A DNA stretch of 64,000 nucleotides from Devosia sediminis. Lineage in GTDB: Bacteria; Pseudomonadota; Alphaproteobacteria; Rhizobiales; Devosiaceae. Shown in pieces: positions 56,255 through 64,000 of the stretch (the stretch's first letter is position 1; the number at the start of each line of letters is the position of its first letter). The position numbers and the translations under genes were made by a program. The notes beneath the pieces were generated by a model. It had not been told where the DNA came from, did not search any database, and was given only the letters and a program-made list of their open reading frames with translations. Location of the stretch: positions 1-64,000 of the forward strand of contig NZ_JAEKMH010000004.1 in NCBI RefSeq assembly GCF_016411825.1. The letters run 5' to 3'.

Positions 56255-56475
56255 TGGGCGGTGCTGGGCTCGGATGTCACATTGGGCTGCGGCAGGGCCG
56301 CGCCGGCACCACCACCACCCTCCGGCCCCGTCTCGCCCAGCAGATCACGCGTCGGAATGCGCTGGCTGACTTCCTTGGGCGTCGGCTCGACAAAGGTGAC
56401 GAGCGCGAACATGCCCGCAAAGACCAGGCCGCCGAGAAAAAGCAGGACAATGACGAGGCGGATCAGCGAGGGCAT
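56251..56475 (-). CDS. Small conserved membrane protein upstream of xerD
   Basis: A 74-residue protein with one N-terminal helix (about 4-28, SLIRLVIVLLFLGGLVFAGM) followed by a short conserved segment, FVEPTPKEVSQRIPTRDLLG, and a low-complexity Gly/Pro/Ala tail. Similar short proteins are found in this position between aroK and xerD in related genomes, but no function is known to me. Its stop overlaps the xerD start by four bases. It diverges from aroK across 170 bases. Confidence 0.75.
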   Translation of the reverse strand: MPSLIRLVIVLLFLGGLVFAGMFALVTFVEPTPKEVSQRIPTRDLLGETGPEGGGGAGAALPQPNVTSEPSTAQ

Positions 56476-56645
56476 AAAGAGCTTCCGATTGGGTCGGGTG
56501 CCAACACTTTAGAGGCAAAAGGTTGCCGTTCTGTTGTCCCGCCAGCTTGACCCAAGCAGGTGGGCAAAGCAACCGCGACATGGGGTGTGCTTGACAGTGG
56601 GGGCCCGGACCGGTTGATAGCGACCAGGAGCGGAGGGCGCGGCAG

Positions 56646-57227
56646 GTGACGAGATCCGATGGCGGTGGACGGCAGGGCCGTGCCAAGGCGCTGGCCAACC
56701 GGCTCGACGGCAGGCCCGTCGTCCTGGTTGGCATGATGGGCGCGGGCAAGACCACGGTCGGCCGGCGCCTCGCCAATCGCCTTGGCCGCCAGTTCATCGA
56801 CAGCGACGAGGAAATCGAGCGCGCCGCGCAGATGACCATTCCGGAAATCTTCGAGCAGCGCGGCGAAAGCGAATTTCGCGCCGGCGAGATGCGGGTCATC
56901 GCCCGGCTGCTCAAGGAAAAGGACATCGTGCTGGCCACCGGCGGCGGCGCTTTCGTCAATCTCGATACGCGCGCCCTGGTCAAGGCCGAGGCCGTCTCGG
57001 TCTGGCTCAAGGCCGATCTCGACGTGCTGTTCGAGCGGGTGTCGCGCCGCTCCAACCGGCCGCTGCTCAAGACCGCCGACCCCAGGGGGACGCTGGAAAA
57101 GCTGATCGCCGACCGCTACCCCATCTACCAGGAGGCCGATGTCACGGTGTTCAGCCGCGACGTGCCGCAGGACAATGTCGCCGCCGACGTCATCGGCGCG
57201 CTGCTCGACCATCTCAAGACCCGATAG
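56646..57227 (+). CDS. aroK: Shikimate kinase
   Basis: Phosphorylates shikimate in the pathway to chorismate. The 193-residue protein has the Walker A GMMGAGKTT (about 29-37), the shikimate-binding DSDEEIE, the GESEFR arginine and the GGGAFV segment, and the lid arginine region SRRSNRPLL. Start is GTG with GGAGGG upstream; a short N-terminal extension before the kinase core is common in this order. It is followed seven bases later by aroB, an operon of consecutive pathway neighbours. Confidence 0.96.
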   Translation: MTRSDGGGRQGRAKALANRLDGRPVVLVGMMGAGKTTVGRRLANRLGRQFIDSDEEIERAAQMTIPEIFEQRGESEFRAGEMRVIARLLKEKDIVLATGGGAFVNLDTRALVKAEAVSVWLKADLDVLFERVSRRSNRPLLKTADPRGTLEKLIADRYPIYQEADVTVFSRDVPQDNVAADVIGALLDHLKTR

Positions 57228-57234
57228 GCATTCC

Positions 57235-58350
57235 ATGGCCAGCATTGACCACACAGTCCACGTCGCCCTCGGCGAGCGCGCCTATGACATTCTCATCGGT
57301 CCGAAACTGATCGACGAGGCCGGCGCGCTCCTGGCCGAAAAGTTTCCCGGCCGCCGCTATGGCATCGTCACCGACGAAACGGTAGCCAAGGCGCAATTGC
57401 CGCGCCTCGTCGCCGGACTCGAGACGGCGGGCCTATCCTATGACACCATAGTGCTGCCCGCAGGCGAGGCCACCAAGTCCTATGCCATGCTCGAACGGGT
57501 GGTCGAGGGTCTGCTTGCAGCAAAACTCGAGCGCGGCGACCTGGTGATTGCGCTGGGCGGCGGGGTCATCGGCGACCTGGCCGGCTTTGCCGCATCCATC
57601 ACCCGGCGCGGCATGGATTTCGTGCAGATCCCCACCTCGCTTCTCGCGCAGGTGGATTCCTCGGTCGGGGGCAAGACGGGTATCAATTCGCCGCATGGCA
57701 AGAACCTGGTCGGCGCCTTCCACCAGCCAAAACTGGTGCTGGCCGACCTCTCGGCCCTCGATACCCTGGCGCCGCGCCAGTTCGCCGCCGGCTATGCCGA
57801 AGTGGTCAAATATGGGCTGATCGACGACCCCGATTTCTTTGAATGGCTCGAGGCCAATCGCGCCGAGATTTTCGCCGGCGGCCCGGCGCGCGGCGAGGCC
57901 ATAGCCCGCTGCTGCGCCCACAAGGCGCGTGTGGTCATCGAGGACGAAAAGGAAACCGGCGTCAGGGCCCTGCTCAATCTGGGACACACCTTCGGGCATG
58001 CGCTCGAAAAGGATACCGGCTATTCCGACCGGCTGCTGCATGGCGAGGGCGTTGCCATCGGCATGGTGCTGGCGCACGGCTTTTCGAGCCGACTTGGCCT
58101 GGCTCCGGGGCAGGACAGCGGCCGCGTCGCGGCGCACTTGAAGCTCGCGGGCCTGCCCACCACATTGGCAGATATCCCCGGAACGCTGGGCTCGACCGAT
58201 GTGCTGATGGCCGCTATTGCCCAGGACAAGAAGGTGACGCGCGGCGCGCTGACCTTCATCCTCACTCGCGGCATCGGCCAGGCCTTTATCGAGAAGAACG
58301 TCGATCCAGAAAAGGTTCGGGCATTCCTAGAGGAGAAGCGCTCCATCTAG
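57235..58350 (+). CDS. aroB: 3-dehydroquinate synthase
   Basis: Converts DAHP to 3-dehydroquinate, second step of the shikimate pathway; needs NAD and a divalent metal. The 371-residue protein has the NAD-binding GGGVIGDLAGFAA motif, IPTSLLAQVDSSVGGKTGIN, and the metal ligands in GYAEVVKYG and LLNLGHTFGHALE plus LLHGEGV. ATG lies seven bases after the aroK stop. A dispersed repeat lies downstream, then bolA on the opposite strand. Confidence 0.97.
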   Translation: MASIDHTVHVALGERAYDILIGPKLIDEAGALLAEKFPGRRYGIVTDETVAKAQLPRLVAGLETAGLSYDTIVLPAGEATKSYAMLERVVEGLLAAKLERGDLVIALGGGVIGDLAGFAASITRRGMDFVQIPTSLLAQVDSSVGGKTGINSPHGKNLVGAFHQPKLVLADLSALDTLAPRQFAAGYAEVVKYGLIDDPDFFEWLEANRAEIFAGGPARGEAIARCCAHKARVVIEDEKETGVRALLNLGHTFGHALEKDTGYSDRLLHGEGVAIGMVLAHGFSSRLGLAPGQDSGRVAAHLKLAGLPTTLADIPGTLGSTDVLMAAIAQDKKVTRGALTFILTRGIGQAFIEKNVDPEKVRAFLEEKRSI

Positions 58351-58369
58351 AGCCGCCACCCCCACGATT

Positions 58370-58437
58370 GTCACCCCGGCGAAGGCCGGGGCCCATCCTG
58401 AGATCTCAAGTTGGATCCCGGCCTTCGCCGGGATGAC
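58370..58437. repeat. GTCA-bracketed dispersed palindrome, copy 5
   Basis: Opens with GTCACCCCGGCGAAGGCCGG and closes with CCCGGCCTTCGCCGGGATGAC; each half forms a hairpin and the halves also pair. It lies between convergent aroB and bolA, where it may stop both transcripts. Confidence 0.88.
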
Positions 58438-58466
58438 AGCCGGTGGTTGATTGGGCATAAGACGCC

Positions 58467-58730
58467 TCACGTCGTCGGCAGCACCTCGATTGCGAGGGCA
58501 TGCACGCGGGCTTTCAATTCATCGTCAAGCGCATCCATGACCGCGCGGTGTTGCGCAACGCGGCTCATCCCGTCAAAATTGCGGGTCGCGATTCTGACAC
58601 GAAAATGGGTTTCACCACCTTCGCGCCAGCCGGCGTGGCCGTGATGGGACATCGATTCATCGATCACCTCCAGGTGGGTGGGCGAGAATCGCTCGGTGAG
58701 CTTGGCGCGGATCGTGTCCGTCATGGACAT
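58467..58730 (-). CDS. BolA family protein
   Basis: An 87-residue BolA-like protein; members work with monothiol glutaredoxins in iron-sulfur traffic and affect shape and stress responses. It shows the class II KH-like core: AKLTERFSPTHLEVIDES, then HHGHAGWREGGETHFRV with the histidine ligands, and the final ALAIEVLP. ATG at 58730 follows AGGAG at ten bases. It diverges from the J-domain gene 45 bases away, a conserved pairing in Hyphomicrobiales. Confidence 0.94.
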   Translation of the reverse strand: MSMTDTIRAKLTERFSPTHLEVIDESMSHHGHAGWREGGETHFRVRIATRNFDGMSRVAQHRAVMDALDDELKARVHALAIEVLPTT

Positions 58731-58775
58731 GGCTTTGCGTCTCCTGACAGTCTGCAAGAGATCTAACTAGGCACA

Positions 58776-59399
58776 ATGAAACTGCAATCCAAGCTCTTCG
58801 ATAACATTCGCATCCGTTCGCGCCGGGAAGAAAAGCCCGAGCCGGTGGACGTCGCCTGCGATTGGGAAGGCTGCGAAGAGCCCGGCGAGTTCAAGGCGCC
58901 CAAGGGCGTGCGCTCGGAGGGCCAGTACCACCACTTCTGCCTCGAGCATGTCCGGCACTACAACAAGGCCTTCAACTATTTCGCCGGCATGAGCCCGGAG
59001 GAACTGGACGAGGCCCTGCATGCCCCGCCCAAGGCCGAATCGCGCTCGACCTTTGCCACCGGCAATCCCGGCACGGCGCGGGCGGCAGGGCGCAACGCCG
59101 CCAAGCCGGGCGACAAATATGGTGATCCGTTCGGGGTCTTCGCGCGCTATCGCTACCAGCAGAGCAAGCGCCCGGCGACCGAGCGGGTCAAGCCGCTCAA
59201 CGAGCCCGACCGGCGCGCGCTCGAAACCCTCGGCATCATGGGCCACGCCAAGTCCGACGACATCAAGGCGGCCTACAAGGCGCTGGTCAAGAAACACCAC
59301 CCCGACGTCAATGGCGGCGACGCCTCGTCCGAAGAGCGCCTGCGCACCGTCATCGCCGCCTATTCCCACCTCAAGAAGCAGGGTTTCGTGACGCGGTAG
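58776..59399 (+). CDS. J domain-containing protein (DnaJ-like)
   Basis: A 207-residue DnaK co-chaperone candidate. The N-terminal part has a zinc-finger-like C and H set (CDWEGCEEPG and HHFCLEHVRHYN); the C-terminal J domain (about 145-207) has the essential HPD in KKHHPDVNGG and a helix I starting ALETLGIMGHA. The order N-terminal domain then C-terminal J domain is like the alphaproteobacterial DjlA-type or CobS-linked J proteins. It sits upstream of cobS, as in related genomes. A C-rich repeat follows. Confidence 0.9.
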   Translation: MKLQSKLFDNIRIRSRREEKPEPVDVACDWEGCEEPGEFKAPKGVRSEGQYHHFCLEHVRHYNKAFNYFAGMSPEELDEALHAPPKAESRSTFATGNPGTARAAGRNAAKPGDKYGDPFGVFARYRYQQSKRPATERVKPLNEPDRRALETLGIMGHAKSDDIKAAYKALVKKHHPDVNGGDASSEERLRTVIAAYSHLKKQGFVTR

Positions 59400-59410
59400 C
59401 GCGGGGCCGC

Positions 59411-59518
59411 AGCCCCCCACCCTTGATCCCTCCCCACAAGGGGGAGGGAGACGATGGACACCGGCGCGCCAGTCCTGCGCCTCCCTCCCCTTGATGGGGA
59501 GGGAATGAGGGTGGGGTG
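59411..59518. repeat. C-rich palindrome pair between J-domain gene and cobS
   Basis: Two arms, 59411-59451 (CCCCACCCTTGATCCCTCCC) and 59480-59518 (its inverted counterpart ending GAGGGTGGGG), enclose a short spacer and can form one long hairpin; each arm also has an inner CCCCxxxGGGG hairpin. Same family as the element inside prmC. Confidence 0.85.
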
Positions 59519-59630
59519 ACGTCTCGCGCTGATCCAGGCAATGCCCATCCCAAGGCTACCCGCCCCGTCACAATGCTGCTATAGAGCCACCGCCCGCCAG
59601 ATTTTATCCAGCCATTCCAAGAGCCCGACC

Positions 59631-60614
59631 ATGACCCAGTTCGCCAATCTGCCCGACCACGACTACAGCGCGCGGGAAATTTTCGGCATCGATACCGACA
59701 TGGTGGTCAAGGGCTACAAGGACCGCACCGACCACGTGCCGCCCGTCGATCCGGATTACCTGTTCGACCGCAACACCACGCTCGCCATCCTTGCCGGCTT
59801 TGCCTACAACCGCCGCGTCATGGTTCAGGGCTATCACGGCACCGGCAAGTCGACCCATATCGAGCAGGTCGCCGCCCGCCTCAACTGGCCGCTGGTCCGC
59901 GTCAATCTCGACAGCCATGTGAGCCGTATCGATCTCGTCGGCAAGGACGCGATCGTGCTCAAGGACGGCAAGCAGATCACCGAATTCCGCGACGGCATCC
60001 TGCCCTGGGCGGTGCAGAACAATGTGGCCCTCGTGTTCGACGAATATGACGCTGGCCGCCCGGACGTGATGTTCGTGATCCAGCGCGTGCTCGAACAGTC
60101 GGGCCGCCTGACGCTGCTCGACCAGAACCGCGTCATCGTCCCGCACCCGGCCTTCCGCCTGTTCTCGACCACCAATACCATTGGTCTGGGTGACACGTCG
60201 GGCCTTTACCACGGCACGCAGCAGATCAATCAGGGTCAGATGGACCGCTGGAGCATCGTCACGACGCTCAACTACCTGCCGCATGACAAGGAAGTCGGCA
60301 TCGTGCTGGCCAAGAACAAGGCCTATGGCGAGACCGAAAAGGGCAAAAAGCAGGTGGCCAACATGGTGCGCCTCGCCGACCTCACCCGTTCGGCCTTCAT
60401 CAATGGCGACATCTCCACCGTCATGAGTCCGCGCGGCGTCATCACCTGGGCCGAAAATGCCGTGATCTTCGGCGGCGACATCGGCTTTGCCTTCCGCCTG
60501 ACCTTCCTCAACAAGTGCGACGAACTCGAACGCCCCGTCGTGGCCGAGTTCTACCAGCGCGTGTTCGGCGAAGACCTGCCGGAAAGCTCCGCCAACCTTG
60601 CTGTAATGGCCTGA
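59631..60614 (+). CDS. cobS: Aerobic cobaltochelatase subunit CobS
   Basis: AAA+ subunit of the aerobic cobaltochelatase CobN-CobS-CobT, which inserts cobalt into hydrogenobyrinic acid a,c-diamide during vitamin B12 synthesis. The 327-residue protein has the family N-terminus with [17 protein letters not shown], Walker A GYHGTGKS (about 78-85), Walker [12 protein letters not shown] and sensor segment [12 protein letters not shown] at 59631 is chosen by alignment; the ribosome binding site is weak. cobT follows 163 bases later with a repeat between; cobN is not in the window. Confidence 0.96.
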   Translation: MTQFANLPDHDYSAREIFGIDTDMVVKGYKDRTDHVPPVDPDYLFDRNTTLAILAGFAYNRRVMVQGYHGTGKSTHIEQVAARLNWPLVRVNLDSHVSRIDLVGKDAIVLKDGKQITEFRDGILPWAVQNNVALVFDEYDAGRPDVMFVIQRVLEQSGRLTLLDQNRVIVPHPAFRLFSTTNTIGLGDTSGLYHGTQQINQGQMDRWSIVTTLNYLPHDKEVGIVLAKNKAYGETEKGKKQVANMVRLADLTRSAFINGDISTVMSPRGVITWAENAVIFGGDIGFAFRLTFLNKCDELERPVVAEFYQRVFGEDLPESSANLAVMA

Positions 60615-60635
60615 CACGAGGCATGGACCCTCTTG

Positions 60636-60735
60636 CTCCCCTCCCCCTTGAGGGGAGGGGCTGGGGGTGGGGGTCCATCGGGTAACCACTGATCCACCCC
60701 CTCCCCGACCCTCCCCTCAAGGGGGAGGGGGCGCA
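60636..60735. repeat. C-rich palindrome pair between cobS and cobT
   Basis: Two inverted arms, the first with CCCCTCCCCCTTGAGGGGAG and the second with CCCTCCCCTCAAGGGGGAGG, flank a spacer containing GGTAACC. Same C-rich family as at 59411-59518 and in prmC. It lies inside the likely cobS-cobT transcript. Confidence 0.85.
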
Positions 60736-60777
60736 GGTGTGACGTCCAAGCGCCAGTCCCAACCGACGAGCGTATTC

Positions 60778-62664
60778 ATGGCAACTCCCCCGCGCAGCAA
60801 GCCCAACAAGCCCGATCAGACCCAGGCCTTCAAATCGGCCATGGGCGCCACGGTGCGCGCTATTGGTGGCAAGGCTGATCTCGAGGTGACCTTTACCGCC
60901 GACCGGCCGCTGCTCACCTCGGACAAGGCGCGTCTTGCCAACCTGCCGCGCCTTCCCACCAAGCGCGACATTGCCATTGCCCGCGGCCAGGGCGACGCCA
61001 TGGCTATGCGCCTCGCCAGCCACGATCCGGAAACCCATCGCAAGCGCAGCCCCATCGACCCGCAGGCACGGGCTGCATTCGATGCGCTCGAACAGGCGCG
61101 CGTCGAGTCGCTGGGCTGTATCCGCATGCCGGGCATGACCGGCAATATCCATGAAATGCTGGAAGACCGGCTGTTCCGCGCCAATTTCGCCGAGGTCGAT
61201 GACAAGGGCGATGCGCCCCTTGCCGAGGCCTTAGGGCTGATGCTGCGCGAAAAGCTGGCTGGGGTGGAAGTGCCACCCTCGGGCCATGCGCTGGTCGATC
61301 TGTGGCGCAATGAGATCGAGAGCAAGGCCGGCACATCCATCGACGCGCTGCTCGACAGCTACGAGAACCAGGACGAATTCTCGCGCCTGGCTCGCAAGGT
61401 GCTGCGCGACCTGAACCTCATCGCCGAAAGCGACATGCAGGACCCGGCCGACGCCGAGGAAGAGGCACAGGACCAGGAGCCCGAACAGGACGACAGCTCC
61501 GACAAGGCACCCGAGCAGGGTGAGGGCGAAAACGAGCAGGCCGAGAGGGACGAGGATCAGCAGGCCGGCGAGAGCGAGGAAACCGGCGACGTCGAAGGCA
61601 TGGAAGCCGACATGGCCGATGCCGACGAGGATGCCGAGGCCGAGGCAGGCGAGGACGCGCCCATGCCCCCGCCCGCCAAAGATGGCGGCGAGCGGCTGAC
61701 CAACCAGTTCAACTACAAGGTGTTCACCACCAAGTATGACGAGATCGTCAAGGCGGCCGAGCTGTGCCCGCCCGACGAACTCGACCAGTTGCGCGCCCTC
61801 CTCGACAAGCAGCTCGAAAACCTGGCTGGCGCCGTGGCGCGGCTGGCCAACAAGCTGCAGCGGCGCCTGATGGCCAAGCAGAACCGGAGCTGGCAGTTCG
61901 ACCTCGAAGAGGGCCTGCTCGATACCGCACGCCTCACCCGCGTCGTTACCGATCCGCTGCAGGCGCTGAGCTTCAAGGTCGAAAACGACACCGATTTCCG
62001 CGACACCGTGGTGACGCTGCTGATCGACAATTCCGGCTCCATGCGCGGCCGGCCGATCACCATTGCGGCGATCTGCGGCGACATTCTCGCCCGCACGCTG
62101 GAGCGCTGCGGCGTCAAGGTCGAAATCCTCGGCTTCACCACCCGCGCCTGGAAGGGCGGCAAGAGCCGCGAGGCCTGGCTCGAGGCCAATCGCCCGCCCA
62201 ATCCGGGCCGCGTCAACGATATCCGCCATATCATCTACAAGGCCGCCGACGAACCCTGGCGCCATGCAAGGCGCAATCTCGGGCTGATGATGCGCGAGGG
62301 CCTGCTCAAGGAAAACATCGACGGCGAGGCGCTCGAATGGGCCCGCAAGCGCCTGATGGCCCGCCCCGAGCAGCGCCGCATCCTTATGGTGATCTCGGAC
62401 GGCGCGCCGGTGGACGACTCGACCCAGTCGGTCAATGCCGGCAACTATCTCGAAGCCCATCTCCGGCAGGTGATCGAGGATATCGAGACCCGCTCGCCCA
62501 TCCAGCTCGTGGCCGTGGGCATCGGCCACGACGTGACGCGCTATTATCGCCGCGCCGTGACCCTGCTCGATGCCGAGGAACTGGCGGGCGCCCTGACCGA
62601 CGAACTGGCTTCGCTGTTCGACGAGGAAATGCCGGCCCAGGCGAGGCGACGGGGACGCGCATGA
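60778..62664 (+). CDS. cobT: Aerobic cobaltochelatase subunit CobT
   Basis: Partner of CobS in the cobalt-insertion complex; like the BchD subunit of magnesium chelatase it carries a von Willebrand A domain. The 628-residue protein has an N-terminal AAA-like region, a very acidic linker (about 225-300, dominated by D, E and Q), and the C-terminal VWA domain (about 405-620) with the metal-ion-dependent adhesion motif [10 protein letters not shown] and [12 protein letters not shown] at 60778 gives [18 protein letters not shown]. Its stop overlaps the next gene as ATGA. Confidence 0.96.
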   Translation: MATPPRSKPNKPDQTQAFKSAMGATVRAIGGKADLEVTFTADRPLLTSDKARLANLPRLPTKRDIAIARGQGDAMAMRLASHDPETHRKRSPIDPQARAAFDALEQARVESLGCIRMPGMTGNIHEMLEDRLFRANFAEVDDKGDAPLAEALGLMLREKLAGVEVPPSGHALVDLWRNEIESKAGTSIDALLDSYENQDEFSRLARKVLRDLNLIAESDMQDPADAEEEAQDQEPEQDDSSDKAPEQGEGENEQAERDEDQQAGESEETGDVEGMEADMADADEDAEAEAGEDAPMPPPAKDGGERLTNQFNYKVFTTKYDEIVKAAELCPPDELDQLRALLDKQLENLAGAVARLANKLQRRLMAKQNRSWQFDLEEGLLDTARLTRVVTDPLQALSFKVENDTDFRDTVVTLLIDNSGSMRGRPITIAAICGDILARTLERCGVKVEILGFTTRAWKGGKSREAWLEANRPPNPGRVNDIRHIIYKAADEPWRHARRNLGLMMREGLLKENIDGEALEWARKRLMARPEQRRILMVISDGAPVDDSTQSVNAGNYLEAHLRQVIEDIETRSPIQLVAVGIGHDVTRYYRRAVTLLDAEELAGALTDELASLFDEEMPAQARRRGRA

Positions 62665-63674
62665 TTGCGCGGCCTGCCCTTGCTGCTGCATTGCTGCTGC
62701 TGGCGGGACCCGCCGCGGCGGTCGATGCGACGGTGAGCGCCGCGCCGGTAACGAGCTTTCGCGGCGCCGGTCTCGATATGCCGGTCGATCGCTTGATCTT
62801 CCGCGGCGGGCTCACCCTGCAAAGCCAGGACGATACCTTTGGCGGCCTCTCCAGCGTCAGCCAGACGGGGCCGGAACAGCGCATCACCTTTGTCACCGAC
62901 CGCGGCAATTTTGTTGCGGGGCAACTGGCCTATGACCAGGCCGACCGGCTGATCGGCCTCATCGGCGTCACCATCGAGCCGATGCAGAATTCGGGCGGCG
63001 AGGTGCTGCCGCGCCAATATGCGCGCGATGCCGAGGGCATGGACACGATCTGGCGCAATGGCGAGGCGGTGGCCGTCCGCGTCGGCTTCGAGCATCTCAC
63101 ACGCGTCGCCGATTTCGCCATTACCGACGGCAAGCCCGGCGGCCCGGCCCGGGAAATCTCCATTCCGCAATGGCTGACCGACCTCAGGACCAATGAAACC
63201 CTGGAATCGGTCTGCATCGCCCCGCCCGCCTCGCCGATTGCCGGCTCGACCCTGCTGATCGCCGAGGAAGCGCTGGACGAGAACGGCAATCACCGTGCCG
63301 AACTGCTCGGCCAGAACGACAAGGGCCCGCTGACTTACGTCAACAGCCCGATCGTCAACCCGACCGACTGCAAGTTCCTGCCCAACGGCGACCTCCTGGT
63401 GCTGGAGCGCGGCGTCTCGCTCTTCGCCTTCGTCATGAATCTGCGGCGCGTGCCGGCATCTGAGGTGCGGCCCGGCAACCTGATGGAGGGCGAATTGCTG
63501 CTCTCTGCCCAGGGCGGCGAGATCGACAACATGGAATCGCTGATGGTGCACCAGACGCCGGGCGGCGAAACGCGCATCCTCATCGGCTCGGACAACAATT
63601 TCAACGATTGGCAGCGCACCTTACTGCTCGAATTTGCCCTGCCCGATCAGGGCTCGAGCTCGATATCCCAGTAG
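62661..63674 (+). CDS. Esterase-like activity of phytase family protein
   Basis: A 337-residue secreted beta-propeller-type protein. The signal peptide is [20 protein letters not shown]. The mature protein has repeated strands such as [22 protein letters not shown], the [14 protein letters not shown] motif and [19 protein letters not shown] near the end, as in the phytase-like esterase family. Substrate is unproven. ATG overlaps the cobT stop (ATGA), an unexpected but conserved link. Its 3' end overlaps the convergent HNH gene by 28 bases. Confidence 0.87.
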   Translation: MIARPALAAALLLLAGPAAAVDATVSAAPVTSFRGAGLDMPVDRLIFRGGLTLQSQDDTFGGLSSVSQTGPEQRITFVTDRGNFVAGQLAYDQADRLIGLIGVTIEPMQNSGGEVLPRQYARDAEGMDTIWRNGEAVAVRVGFEHLTRVADFAITDGKPGGPAREISIPQWLTDLRTNETLESVCIAPPASPIAGSTLLIAEEALDENGNHRAELLGQNDKGPLTYVNSPIVNPTDCKFLPNGDLLVLERGVSLFAFVMNLRRVPASEVRPGNLMEGELLLSAQGGEIDNMESLMVHQTPGGETRILIGSDNNFNDWQRTLLLEFALPDQGSSSISQ

Positions 63675-64000
63675 AGATAGTCCAGCCAGCTCTGGTGCAG
63701 GTGGTTGGGCGGGAAGGCGCGGCCGTTATTGTGCAGGTCATGCACGGTGGGTGCGTAGGGCGCCTGGTGCGGGAACATCTTGATTTCGCTGGGCAATCTG
63801 TTGGCCTTTTTCAGATTGCAGGGCGCGCAGGCGGCCACGACATTCTCCCAGGTGGTCAAGCCGCCCTTGGAGCGGGGAATGACGTGGTCGAAGGTCAGGT
63901 CATGGGTCGAGCCGCAATACTGGCACTGGAAGCGATCGCGCAGGAACACGTTGAAGCGCGTGAAGGCCGGATGGCGGGCAGGTTTGACATATTCGCGCAG
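63647..64000 (-). CDS. HNH endonuclease, partial (5' end beyond window)
   Basis: The visible 117 residues are the C-terminal part of an HNH nuclease that continues past the right edge; the frame is open to the last base (LREYVKPARHPAFTRFNV upstream of the domain). The zinc/HNH core is complete: CQYCGS, LTFDHVIPRSKGG and ACAPCNLKKANR. Full-length relatives in this order are about 185 residues. A start at 63949 is possible but would drop conserved sequence. The role is unknown; it is widely conserved in Hyphomicrobiales and not tied here to a mobile element. Confidence 0.9.
   Translation of the reverse strand: MREYVKPARHPAFTRFNVFLRDRFQCQYCGSTHDLTFDHVIPRSKGGLTTWENVVAACAPCNLKKANRLPSEIKMFPHQAPYAPTVHDLHNNGRAFPPNHLHQSWLDYLYWDIELEP

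Noticed and set aside
61231-62691. 486-residue minus-strand frame opposite cobT
   Set aside because: Antisense to the acidic linker and VWA domain of CobT.

Overview
The window is a gene-dense piece of an alphaproteobacterial chromosome with high GC (mid-60s by eye). Gene content and order point to Hyphomicrobiales, most like the Devosia group: the block DUF4167-prmC-prfA-ptsP-lysC, bolA / J-domain / cobS / cobT / phytase-like esterase, a SUV3-like helicase beside an S4 RNA-binding gene with carD and fdxA, and the argJ-GNAT-mutT cluster near secA. The genus is an inference from protein resemblance. No prophage, IS element, plasmid gene, CRISPR array or tRNA was recognised. Almost everything is housekeeping.

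Layout. 1-732: no gene; the minus strand carries two tandem strong promoters and a boxA-like antiterminator, as expected for an rRNA operon running off the left edge. 0.7-8 kb: M23 peptidase, VOC and DUF6157 genes, clpB, a PAP2-type membrane enzyme and DUF4167. 8.4-14.2 kb: prmC, prfA, ptsP and lysC, all leftward; prmC carries an in-frame palindromic repeat. 14.4-20.5 kb: a secreted protein of unknown function, ubiG, a secreted Asn/Gly-rich repeat protein, a YciI-like gene, ilvD and a 50-residue membrane protein. 20.6-25.6 kb: aldo/keto reductase, a tightly packed leftward series (grxC, nitrilase-type amidohydrolase, DUF1178, YjbR), comF, and a divergent methyltransferase/P-loop kinase pair. 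25.7-29.2 kb: chemoreceptor, cupin, and a siderophore-binding protein with a RirA-like box. 29.5-36 kb: carD, fdxA, S4 protein, SUV3-like helicase, a 940-bp gene-free region holding a diverged duplication, and DUF3108. 36-44 kb: rpmB, yhhQ, dsbB, DUF72, a nuclease-fold protein and an M48 lipoprotein protease, one Flp pilin, mutT, GNAT, argJ. 44.5-47.6 kb: a BetT-type transporter module with a divergent TetR regulator and two perfect palindromic operators laid over the promoter. 47.6-56.5 kb: parvulin, secA, cytidine deaminase, an L,D-transpeptidase, accA, xerD. 56.6-64 kb: aroK-aroB, bolA, J-domain gene, cobS-cobT, a phytase-like esterase and a partial HNH endonuclease.

Shared themes. The cell appears to make ubiquinone (ubiG), branched-chain and aromatic amino acids (ilvD, aroK, aroB), lysine/threonine precursors (lysC), arginine (argJ) and, by the aerobic route, cobalamin (cobS, cobT). 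Two families of dispersed palindromes recur between genes: a GTCA-bracketed family (five copies) and a C-rich GGGGAGGG family (three intergenic sites plus one inside prmC). GTG and TTG starts are common, and four-base stop/start overlaps mark many operons.

The leads I consider most worth checking are the repeat inside prmC, the operator architecture of the betT module, the duplication in the 34-35 kb gene-free region, and the Asn/Gly repeat protein. I did not find a convincing wholly new multi-gene system.
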